Assembly: GCA_020356025.1 (NCBI GenBank)
Contig: CP070630.1
Coordinates: forward strand, 1,037,400-1,076,194
Source: Dehalococcoidia bacterium
Lineage (GTDB): Bacteria; Chloroflexota; Dehalococcoidia; SM23-28-2
Direction of reading: 5' to 3'
Length of the DNA: 38,795 nt
In this document: positions 1 to 8,260 of the stretch, in pieces
How positions within the stretch are numbered: position 1 is the first letter of the stretch
Layout: every line of letters begins with the position of its first letter
Position numbers and translations under genes: made by a program
The notes under the pieces: model-generated
What the model was told of the DNA's origin: nothing
Databases searched by the model: none
Seen by the model: the letters and a program-made list of their open reading frames with translations, nothing else

Positions 1-2
1 CA

Positions 3-1181
3 ACCAAGCTCCGTCCCCTTATCGCCAAGACCCTCACCGGCATCATCGGCCACCCCGTGGAGGTGACCTTCCAGCTCCTCGGCTCCCACCCGGGGGCTGC
101 GCCCACCAACGGTCCCCTGTTCAAGCCCGAGACCGCCCCACCACCGCCGCCAACTCCTTTGCCACCACCTCGCCTCAACGAGCGCTACACCTTCGAGCGC
201 TTCATCGTCGGCCACGAGAATCGTCTAGCCCACGCCGCCTCCCTGGCAGTGGCCGACAAGCCATCCGCCGTCTACAACCCTTTGTTCATCTACGGCGGCA
301 CCGGTCTCGGCAAGACCCACCTCCTCCACGCCATTGGCCACAGGGCCTGGAGCAACCACCACCGTGTTCTCTATGTCACCGCAGAGCAATTCACCAACCA
401 GTTCGTCACCTCTATCGCCCAGGGACGCACCGAGGAGTTCCGTGCCAAGTATCGCCACGTAGACATCCTCCTCATCGATGACATCCAGTTCCTGGCGGGC
501 AAGGAGCGCACCCAGGAGGAGTTCTTCTACACCTTCAACGACCTCCACGCCGCCAGCGGCCAACTCATCATCAGCAGCGACCGCTCACCCAGGCTCATCT
601 CTCTCCTTGAGGATCGCCTCCGCTCCCGCTTCGAGTGGGGGCTCATCGCCGACATTCAGCCGCCCGCTCTCGAAACCCGTCTCGCCATCCTCACGACCAA
701 GGCCGCTGAGCTTCAGCAGGAAGTAAACCCCGACGTACTCCATTTCCTCGCCCAGCGCTGCCACAACAACATCCGCGAGCTCGAAGGCTCCCTCAACCGC
801 ATCGTCGCTTTCGCCCGCCTCCTCCGCGCCGCCATAACCCTCGAACTCGCCGCCGAGGCCCTGGCTCCCGTCTCACCCTCCCCCGAGAAACCTCATCCCA
901 CTCCCCAGGCTGTCCTCGACGTCGTCGCTCAGTACTTCGACCTAGCCACCCCCGCCCTCACCGGCAAGAGCCGCGCTAAGGAGATCGCAGAGGCTCGCCA
1001 CATCGCCATGTACCTCCTGCGCGAGGATGCTCAGCAGCGCGTGACTGAGATCGCCAACCTCCTCGGTGGTCGCGACCATTCCACCGTCATCTATGGCCTC
1101 CGTAAGATAGACAACGCCGTCACAACAGACCCTCAGTTCACGCGCCAGATAGGGGAGATCCGTACTCTGCTAACACCCTAG
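3..1181 (+). CDS. dnaA: Chromosomal replication initiator DnaA (5' end missing)
   Basis: DnaA is the AAA+ ATPase that binds DnaA boxes at oriC and opens the duplex. The frame is open from base 3, and the residues before the first GTG (position 57) read like the end of DnaA domain I (KTLTGIIGHPVEVTF). The gene therefore starts outside the window and position 57 is not its start. A proline-rich linker (domain II) follows, then the start of domain III (NERYTFERFIVG), Walker A GGTGLGKT (about 294-317), Walker B LLIDDIQFL (about 466-492), and the domain IV box-binding signature LGGRDHSTVIYG near the C-terminus. DnaA boxes begin one base after the stop codon, consistent with an origin beside the gene. 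obg follows rather than dnaN. Confidence 0.97.
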   Translation, partial: TKLRPLIAKTLTGIIGHPVEVTFQLLGSHPGAAPTNGPLFKPETAPPPPPTPLPPPRLNERYTFERFIVGHENRLAHAASLAVADKPSAVYNPLFIYGGTGLGKTHLLHAIGHRAWSNHHRVLYVTAEQFTNQFVTSIAQGRTEEFRAKYRHVDILLIDDIQFLAGKERTQEEFFYTFNDLHAASGQLIISSDRSPRLISLLEDRLRSRFEWGLIADIQPPALETRLAILTTKAAELQQEVNPDVLHFLAQRCHNNIRELEGSLNRIVAFARLLRAAITLELAAEALAPVSPSPEKPHPTPQAVLDVVAQYFDLATPALTGKSRAKEIAEARHIAMYLLREDAQQRVTEIANLLGGRDHSTVIYGLRKIDNAVTTDPQFTRQIGEIRTLLTP

Positions 1182-1303
1182 TTATCCACAGCCTATGTGG
1201 ATACCGCCTCGCCTTGGTGGATAACTCCGCATCATTCTTCCTATTCCGTTGCCGCTCCTTTATCCCCCACCTCACGAACTTCACAGCCCACGCACTCTCC
1301 ACA
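1182..1303. promoter_or_regulatory. DnaA-box cluster, candidate oriC or dnaA-linked control region
   Basis: A perfect DnaA box TTATCCACA lies at 1182-1190. An inverted box (TGTGGATAC, 1196-1204) and another inverted near-match (GGTGGATAA, 1216-1224) follow within 43 bases. Weaker 7-of-9 matches occur at 1260-1268 (TTATCCCCC) and 1295-1303 (CTCTCCACA). The 252-base gap between dnaA and obg holds no gene. Box density beside dnaA is the usual signature of a bacterial origin. A clear AT-rich unwinding element is not obvious; the most AT-rich part is about 1350-1433. Origin function is inferred. Confidence 0.6.
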
Positions 1304-1385
1304 AGGACCCCCCATTCTCTCCCCATGCACTCCCCCTAGCTCTCCACGCCGCCAACAACTCTACTAAGAGGACGATCTAAGCAAA

Positions 1386-1415
1386 CTGATCCAGATCGTT
1401 CTCGCAAAGTATAAT
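1386..1415 (+). promoter_or_regulatory. Probable promoter of obg
   Basis: A perfect -10 hexamer TATAAT lies at 1410-1415, 18 bases before the obg ATG. The -35 region is weak (CTGATC at 1386-1391, spacer 18). The predicted leader is only about 11 bases and has no strong Shine-Dalgarno sequence, only AGG at 1422-1424. Confidence 0.5.
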
Positions 1416-1433
1416 GTCGACAGGTCAATTACT

Positions 1434-2696
1434 ATGATCGATCGAGCGGAGATCATGGTCACTGCCGGTGATGGTGGCTCTGGAGCTATGAGCTTTCGGC
1501 GGGAGAAGTTCGTGCCTCGTGGTGGCCCGGATGGAGGCGATGGCGGTGTTGGTGGGAGTGTCGTTTTGCTGGCTGACACGTCTCTGCGTACTCTGTGGGA
1601 CGTAGGGCGACGCCGTCACTGGAAGGCTGACAGGGGGCAGCATGGCCGAGGCTCCAACATGCACGGCCGTCGAGGGAAGGATTTGATTATTCGCGTGCCT
1701 GTGGGAACCGAGGTGCGCCGTAAGAAAGAGAATGGCGATCTATCTCTGATTGGGGATCTCACAGAGGCTGGCCAGACGCTGGTGGTAGCTCATGGCGGTC
1801 TTGGTGGCTGGGGCAACGCCCACTTTGCTACGTCCACGAACCAGGCTCCCCGCATAGCGCAGAGAGGGCAGAAGGGTGAGGAAGTGCGGCTGGTCCTCGA
1901 CCTCAAGCTGTTGTCGGACGTTGGCATCCTTGGAGTGCCGAATGCCGGCAAGTCCACCCTCCTGGCTGCCGTCTCCGCCGCCCATCCGAAGATCGCCTCC
2001 TATCCCTTCACCACGGTCGAGCCGGTGCTCGGTGTCGTGGACATGGGCTACACTACCTTTGTGGTGGCTGAGATACCAGGGCTGCTTGAAGGAGCGCATC
2101 TAGGAGTAGGGCTGGGCCATGATTTCCTCCGCCACGCTGAGAGAGCGCGCATGTTCGTCCATCTGCTGGATGGTACTCGCCCCGATCCCCTTCAGGATAT
2201 GACTGTGATCAACGGCGAGCTGGCGCAGTTCCGAGAGGACCTCGCGGCCAAGCCCCAGGTTGTGGCGGTGAACAAGATCGATCTCCCGGACGCGGCCCGC
2301 CGCACAGCCGAGCTGAGGAAACTGTTGACGGCGAGGCAGATCAAACCGTTCTTTATCTCCGCCATCACCAGCGAGGGTGTCCGGCCACTGTTGGAGCGCG
2401 TCGCCCAGGAGCTCTCGACGCTGGTGGAGGAGGAGCCATCCCCCACCCTGCCGGTGGTCAAGCCTCGGCCGCTCAGCGCGCGCTTCACCGTCTCCGTATC
2501 CAACGATGTCTACAGGGTGAGCGGCGAGCGCCTGGAGGCATTCGCTGAGATGATGCCGCTGCACCAGGAGGAGGGCCGCGCAGAGTTCTGGCGGCGTCTG
2601 ACTCGCTGGGGCGTCGTAGCTGCCCTCAAACGGGCCGGCATTCAGCCAGGCGCCAGGGTGCGTCTGGGACAGACGGAAGTGGAGTGGGAAGGTTGA
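1434..2696 (+). CDS. obg: GTPase Obg (ribosome-associated)
   Basis: Obg is a ribosome-associated GTPase acting in 50S maturation and stress control. The 420-residue protein has the glycine-rich Obg fold at the N-terminus (AGDGGSGAMSFRREK, PRGGPDGGDGG). The G domain shows the P-loop GVPNAGKST, the G3 region EIPGLLEGAH, G4 NKID and G5 SAIT. A C-terminal OCT domain follows. In G3 the usual Asp of D-x-P-G is Glu here. The ATG start gives MIDRAEI, matching the family start (FIDRAKI-like). It is the first gene of a pair with nadD, whose start overlaps its end. Confidence 0.96.
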   Translation: MIDRAEIMVTAGDGGSGAMSFRREKFVPRGGPDGGDGGVGGSVVLLADTSLRTLWDVGRRRHWKADRGQHGRGSNMHGRRGKDLIIRVPVGTEVRRKKENGDLSLIGDLTEAGQTLVVAHGGLGGWGNAHFATSTNQAPRIAQRGQKGEEVRLVLDLKLLSDVGILGVPNAGKSTLLAAVSAAHPKIASYPFTTVEPVLGVVDMGYTTFVVAEIPGLLEGAHLGVGLGHDFLRHAERARMFVHLLDGTRPDPLQDMTVINGELAQFREDLAAKPQVVAVNKIDLPDAARRTAELRKLLTARQIKPFFISAITSEGVRPLLERVAQELSTLVEEEPSPTLPVVKPRPLSARFTVSVSNDVYRVSGERLEAFAEMMPLHQEEGRAEFWRRLTRWGVVAALKRAGIQPGARVRLGQTEVEWEG

Positions 2697-3298
2697 GGCT
2701 GGGTATCCTCGGCGGCACCTTCGATCCCCCGCACGTCGGCCATCTGATCCTGGCCGAGGAGGCGCGCCAGGCGCTTGAGCTGGAGCAGGTGCTGTTCGTG
2801 CCCGCCGGCGCTCCCTGGCGCAAGGCAGGGCGAGAGCTGTCGCCGCGGGAGGACCGCCTGGCGATGGTGCAGCTCGCCGTCGGTGACAGCCTCCACTTCG
2901 CTGTCTCCATCCTGGAGATTGAGCGCGAAGGTCCGTCCTATACGGCAGAGACCCTCGCCGCGCTTCACCAGCAACTGCCTGCCGATAGTGAGATCTTTTT
3001 CATTGTGGGCCAGGACTCTCTCGCCGACCTTCCCAACTGGAGGCAGCCGCAGCGCATCATATCGCTGGCTCGACTGGCCGTGGCAGTGCGCACCGACTGG
3101 GCGTCAGCCCAGGCCGATGCTCTCGAGAAGGAAGTCCCCGGCATCTCTCAGCGCCTCGTCTGGCTGGACACGCCGCGCATCGATATCAGCTCCACCGCCG
3201 TGCGAGATAGGGTGCGCCAGGGGCTATCGATCCGCGACTGGGTCCCTCCGGCCGTCGAGGAGTACATCCGCCAGAACAAGCTGTACGTGGAAGGCTAG
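2684..3298 (+). CDS. nadD: Nicotinate-nucleotide adenylyltransferase
   Basis: NadD transfers AMP from ATP to nicotinate mononucleotide in NAD synthesis. The 204-residue protein has the nucleotidyltransferase signature GGTFDPPHVGH near the N-terminus, the SYTAETL region, and the C-terminal ISSTAVRDR motif (about residues 168-176) that binds the nucleotide. The chosen GTG at 2684 overlaps obg by 13 bases and is preceded by GGAAG. A TTG at 2693, overlapping the obg stop, is an alternative that would remove three residues. The obg-nadD coupling suggests one transcript. The gene ends tail-to-tail with gyrB, 28 bases away. Confidence 0.95.
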   Translation: MGRLRLGILGGTFDPPHVGHLILAEEARQALELEQVLFVPAGAPWRKAGRELSPREDRLAMVQLAVGDSLHFAVSILEIEREGPSYTAETLAALHQQLPADSEIFFIVGQDSLADLPNWRQPQRIISLARLAVAVRTDWASAQADALEKEVPGISQRLVWLDTPRIDISSTAVRDRVRQGLSIRDWVPPAVEEYIRQNKLYVEG

Positions 3299-3326
3299 GG
3301 TCGGCTTAGCGTAGAGGGACCGTCGC

Positions 3327-5324
<1,998 letters not shown>

Positions 5325-5382
5325 TCAGCCTTGACCGGCGCTGGACTTCCCCTGACACTGTATTGAGCTGGAGGACAAGGCG

Positions 5383-5832
5383 ATGCAGGAAACGGTTGCT
5401 GTGAAGCCTATTGGGGTGGTGCACAGCTCCGTGAAGGAGCCACGCAAGGAGGGCTGGGAAGACCTGGAGTCCACAATCGTCGTGCAGGACAGGTGGGCAG
5501 ACGCCCTGGACGGCATCGAGGCCTTCTCCCATATCTTCGTCATCTATTGGATGCACCTGGTCTCGGAGGGGCCTCGAGAGACGACGACGCATGTCCATCC
5601 GCGCGGCGACCCCCAGGTTCCCCTTCAGGGGGTGTTCGCCACCCGCAGCCCGGTTCGGCCCAACCCCATCGGCCTGAGGGTGGTCGCTCTCCTGGAGCGC
5701 AGGGGCAATGTGCTGCGAGTGCGCGGCCTGGATGCCATTGATGGCACGCCGGTCCTCGACCTGAAGCCCTACCTCTTCCATTACGATGGCGTGCCCGAGT
5801 CCACCGTTGCCGACTGGGTCCAAAAGGCGTAG
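5383..5832 (+). CDS. trmO: tRNA (N6-threonylcarbamoyl-A37) methyltransferase, TrmO/TsaA family
   Basis: TrmO methylates t6A37 in certain tRNAs using S-adenosylmethionine. The 149-residue protein covers the TsaA-like beta-barrel domain: PIGVVHSS at the N-terminus, then LDGIEAFSHIFVIYW, GVFATRSPVRPNPIG (the family hallmark) and DAIDGTPVLDLKPY. It lacks the extra C-terminal domain of the enterobacterial enzyme, as do many archaeal and Gram-positive members. GGAGG at 5372-5376 precedes the ATG. A possible TTGACC -35 lies at 5331-5336. The glycosylase gene starts 25 bases after its stop. Confidence 0.9.
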   Translation: MQETVAVKPIGVVHSSVKEPRKEGWEDLESTIVVQDRWADALDGIEAFSHIFVIYWMHLVSEGPRETTTHVHPRGDPQVPLQGVFATRSPVRPNPIGLRVVALLERRGNVLRVRGLDAIDGTPVLDLKPYLFHYDGVPESTVADWVQKA

Positions 5833-5857
5833 GAGCTCTCAGGAGGGCTGGCCAGCC

Positions 5858-6547
5858 GTGCGTGAGCCCACCGCAGAGAAGCTTCGTCAGATATACGGGC
5901 GCCTCTACGCCGCCTACGGCCCCCAGCGCTGGTGGCCGGCGGATTCGTCCTTCGTGGTGGTGGTCGGCGCTATCCTCACCCAGTCGGCCGCCTGGGTCAA
6001 CGTCGAGAAGGCCATCGCAAACCTCAGAGCCGCCGATATCCTCTCGCCGGAAGCGCTCCTGCGGATCGATCTCGATGCGCTGGCGCGCCTGGTCTATCCC
6101 GCCGGTTACTACAACGCCAAGGCCCGCAAGCTCAAGGCCTTCCTGGAGATGCTCTTCGATAGGCATGGCGGCCGCCTGGACGCCCTCTTTGCCTTGCCCC
6201 TGCCCCAGCTTAGGCAGCAGCTTCTGGCCACCCAGGGCATCGGCCAGGAGACGGCCGATTCCATCATCCTCTATGCGGCTGGCAAGCCCAGCTTCGTCAT
6301 CGACGCCTACACCCGCCGCGTCTTCTCCCGCCTGGGCCTCGAGCCGCCCACCGACAGCTATGCTTCCTGGCAGGCGATGTTCAGCGAGGCCCTGCCCCCC
6401 GACGTGCGGTTGTTCAACGAGTACCACGCCCTCATCGACCGCCACGCCAAGACCGTCTGCCGTAAGGCGCCCCTCTGCGACCAGTGCTGCCTGCGGGAGA
6501 TATGCCGCCTGGCGATGGGCTCCCCCTCCTCTGGCCGCTCATCCTGA
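5858..6547 (+). CDS. Endonuclease III-like HhH-GPD DNA glycosylase
   Basis: This is a base-excision repair glycosylase of the HhH-GPD superfamily, closest in style to the endonuclease III-related/MpgII-MagIII group (GAILTQSAAWVNVEKAI, YPAGYYNAKARKLK). The helix-hairpin-helix reads TQGIGQETADSI, and the catalytic Asp is present in FVIDAYTRR. The Lys of the lyase-type enzymes (G-x-G-x-K-T-A) is Glu here, so a monofunctional glycosylase is expected. Four Cys near the C-terminus could bind a 4Fe-4S cluster, with spacing C-x5-C-x2-C-x5-C, one residue shorter in the first loop than classical Nth, plus an extra adjacent Cys. Start GTG 5858 follows AGGAGGG at 5841-5847. A longer frame from 5786 overlaps trmO and is unlikely. 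Confidence 0.85.
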   Translation: MREPTAEKLRQIYGRLYAAYGPQRWWPADSSFVVVVGAILTQSAAWVNVEKAIANLRAADILSPEALLRIDLDALARLVYPAGYYNAKARKLKAFLEMLFDRHGGRLDALFALPLPQLRQQLLATQGIGQETADSIILYAAGKPSFVIDAYTRRVFSRLGLEPPTDSYASWQAMFSEALPPDVRLFNEYHALIDRHAKTVCRKAPLCDQCCLREICRLAMGSPSSGRSS

Positions 6548-6665
6548 GCCCAGCCGAAGGGCCTGTCGAAGGATGCGCAGGGTTCATGGTTCGACAAGCT
6601 CACCATGAGCGGGGATGCGCAGGCAGTGCAAACCGCTCGCCCTGAGCTTGTCGAAGGGTGAGCGG
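6541..6665. repeat. Dispersed-type palindromic repeat region
   Basis: The gene-free spacer after the glycosylase gene contains arms 6590-6612 (starting TTCGACAAGCTCA) and 6633-6655 (ending TGAGCTTGTCGAA). They pair as an imperfect 23-base inverted repeat. A third related fragment, GAGCCCAGCCGAAGG, lies at 6546-6560. TTCGACAAGCTCA / TGAGCTTGTCGAA palindromes are known as high-copy intergenic elements in many GC-rich genomes. Here the unit may also form an RNA hairpin after the upstream gene. Confidence 0.65.
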
Positions 6666-6715
6666 CTCTCAAGAGGAGACTGCGATGTCCGGGTGTCTTG
6701 AAGCTCCCCCTCGCG

Positions 6716-6744
6716 TTGACAGCCCTTTCGGGCGGCACTATGCT
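6716..6744 (+). promoter_or_regulatory. Strong sigma-70-type promoter of ychF
   Basis: A perfect -35 TTGACA (6716-6721), a 17-base spacer and TATGCT (6739-6744) are present. The ychF ATG begins 9 bases after the -10, so the transcript should have almost no leader. Confidence 0.7.
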
Positions 6745-6753
6745 GGTGGCGAC

Positions 6754-7848
6754 ATGGACCTGGGCATCGTTGGCCTGCCCCTTTCCGGCAAGACCACCGT
6801 CTTCAACGCCCTCACCCATGGCCACGCCGAGACCGGCGGCTACCGGGCGGGCGTCGAGACGCACATCGGCGTGGTGAAGGTGCCCGACGAGCGCCTCACC
6901 AAGCTGGCCGCCCAGTTTCAGTCCAAGAAGGCCACCCCGGTCGAGCTGCGCTACATCGACCTGCCTGCTATGAGCGCTTCCTTCGACCGTGGCGGCCCCT
7001 CCAGCCAGATCCTCTCCGCCCTCTCCGCCAGCGATGGCCTCCTCCACGTCGTCCGCACCTTCCAGCGAGACGATGTGCCTCACCCCCAGGGAAGCATCGA
7101 CCCCCACCGCGATGTCGCCGCTATGGATGTCGAGCTCGCTCTGGCCGACCTCGCCGTCGTCGAGAAGCGCCTAGAGCGACTCGCGCCCGTGGTGCGTGCG
7201 TCCAAGCCGGCGGAGCGAGAGGCCGGCGAGCGGGAGATGAAGCTCCTCCAGCGGGTCAAGGGCTCCCTGGAGGAGGAGAAGCCCCTACGGACGCAGACCC
7301 TCACAGCCGACGAGCAGAAGGCCCTGCGCGACTACGCCCTTCTCACCCTCAAGCCCATCCTGCTGATAGTCAACGTGGGGGAGGACGACGCCTCGAAGAT
7401 CCCGGACATCGAGAGCGAGTTCGCCGCCCGCTACGGCGCTGAGGGCGCTCGCGTGGTCGCCCTCTGCGGCCAGCTCGAGATGGAGCTGGCTGAGCTCTCG
7501 GACGAGGAGGCCTTGGAGTTCCGCCAGGACATGGGCCTGACCGACTCCGGCGTGCAGCGCGTCCTCCAGCGGACCTTCGACCTGATGGGCCTCATCACCT
7601 TCTACACCGTCGTGGGGGACGAGTGCCGCGCCTGGACTGTGCCGCGCGGGACGCCCGCCCAGCAGGCAGCGGGCAAGATCCACTCCGACATGGAGAGGGG
7701 GTTCATCCGGGCCGAGGCCATCGGCTGGGAGGAGATCCTGGCCTGCGGCTCCCTGGCCGAGGCCCGCAAGAAGGGCATCCTCCGCACCGAGGGCAAGGGC
7801 TACGCCGTGCAGGACGGCGACGTCCTCCACATCCTGTTCAGCGTCTGA
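6754..7848 (+). CDS. ychF: Redox-regulated ribosome-associated ATPase YchF
   Basis: YchF (OLA1 family) is an Obg-related P-loop protein that prefers ATP, binds ribosomes and is linked to stress responses. With start 6754 it has 364 residues, the normal family length. It begins MDLGIVGLPLSGKTTVFNAL (family GIVGLPNVGKST; the third loop position is Ser here). The C-terminal TGS-type domain carries FYTVVGDECRAWTVPRGT and the tail RTEGKGYAVQDGDVLHI, typical of YchF. A longer frame with a strong Shine-Dalgarno (AGAGGAGA, 6672-6679) before ATG 6685 is in phase, but it would add 23 residues not typical of the family and lies upstream of the promoter. The shorter form is preferred. Confidence 0.93.
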   Translation: MDLGIVGLPLSGKTTVFNALTHGHAETGGYRAGVETHIGVVKVPDERLTKLAAQFQSKKATPVELRYIDLPAMSASFDRGGPSSQILSALSASDGLLHVVRTFQRDDVPHPQGSIDPHRDVAAMDVELALADLAVVEKRLERLAPVVRASKPAEREAGEREMKLLQRVKGSLEEEKPLRTQTLTADEQKALRDYALLTLKPILLIVNVGEDDASKIPDIESEFAARYGAEGARVVALCGQLEMELAELSDEEALEFRQDMGLTDSGVQRVLQRTFDLMGLITFYTVVGDECRAWTVPRGTPAQQAAGKIHSDMERGFIRAEAIGWEEILACGSLAEARKKGILRTEGKGYAVQDGDVLHILFSV

Positions 7849-7891
7849 AGGTGGCCAAAAGAGGCTACGGCGGAGGCGCTATTCTCGCTGT

Positions 7892-7927
7892 ATACCCCTA
7901 CCCCCTGGGTGTGGGTTATGCTATAAT
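7892..7927 (+). promoter_or_regulatory. CsoR-type copper operator overlapping the csoR promoter
   Basis: The -10 TATAAT lies at 7922-7927. Directly upstream is a pseudo-palindrome of half-sites ATACCCCTACCCCC (7892-7905) and TGGGTGTGGGTTAT (7906-7919), 9 of 14 positions symmetric. This is the C-rich/G-rich type recognised by CsoR-family repressors. It covers the -35 region (7899-7904) and abuts the -10, so bound repressor would block RNA polymerase. Assignment to CsoR rests on the adjacent gene and the known operator style. Confidence 0.65.
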
Positions 7928-7961
7928 GGTGACAGAAGCCAATCAGCAGGAGGTCAGCAAC

Positions 7962-8228
7962 GTGAAGAATGACGTCCGCGAAGACGTGCTCAAGCGCCTG
8001 AACTACATCGATGGCCACCTGGCCGGCGTGCGCCGCATGATCGAGGAGGACAAGTACTGCCCGGATGTCCTCAAGCAGACCTTCGCCGTCCGCCGCGCCA
8101 TCGAGAAGATGGAGGCCATCATCCTCGAAGGCCACCTGCACACCTGCGTCATCGATGGCGTCAAGAACGGCCGCGAGGAGCAGATGGTGCAGGAGATGCT
8201 GGAGCTCTACACCCTCGCCAATCGGTGA
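7962..8228 (+). CDS. csoR: Copper-sensing transcriptional repressor CsoR
   Basis: CsoR is an all-helical DNA-binding repressor that releases DNA on binding Cu(I). The 88-residue protein has the family signature LKRLNYIDGHLAGVRRMIEE. The Cu(I) ligand triad is visible as Cys in DKYCPDV and His/Cys in EGHLHTCV (H-x3-C). The GTG at 7962 is preceded by AGGAGG at 7948-7953 (spacing 8). An in-frame ATG at 7926 lies inside the -10 element and cannot be used. copA follows after 32 bases, making this the first gene of a self-repressed copper operon. Confidence 0.93.
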   Translation: MKNDVREDVLKRLNYIDGHLAGVRRMIEEDKYCPDVLKQTFAVRRAIEKMEAIILEGHLHTCVIDGVKNGREEQMVQEMLELYTLANR

Positions 8229-8260
8229 TGGGAGTCGGTCCAGAGGGAGGCGGATAGGAC

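Noticed and set aside
6658..6753. N-terminal extension of YchF from ATG 6685 with a strong Shine-Dalgarno
   Set aside because: The extension contains the TTGACA/TATGCT promoter and has no counterpart in the family.
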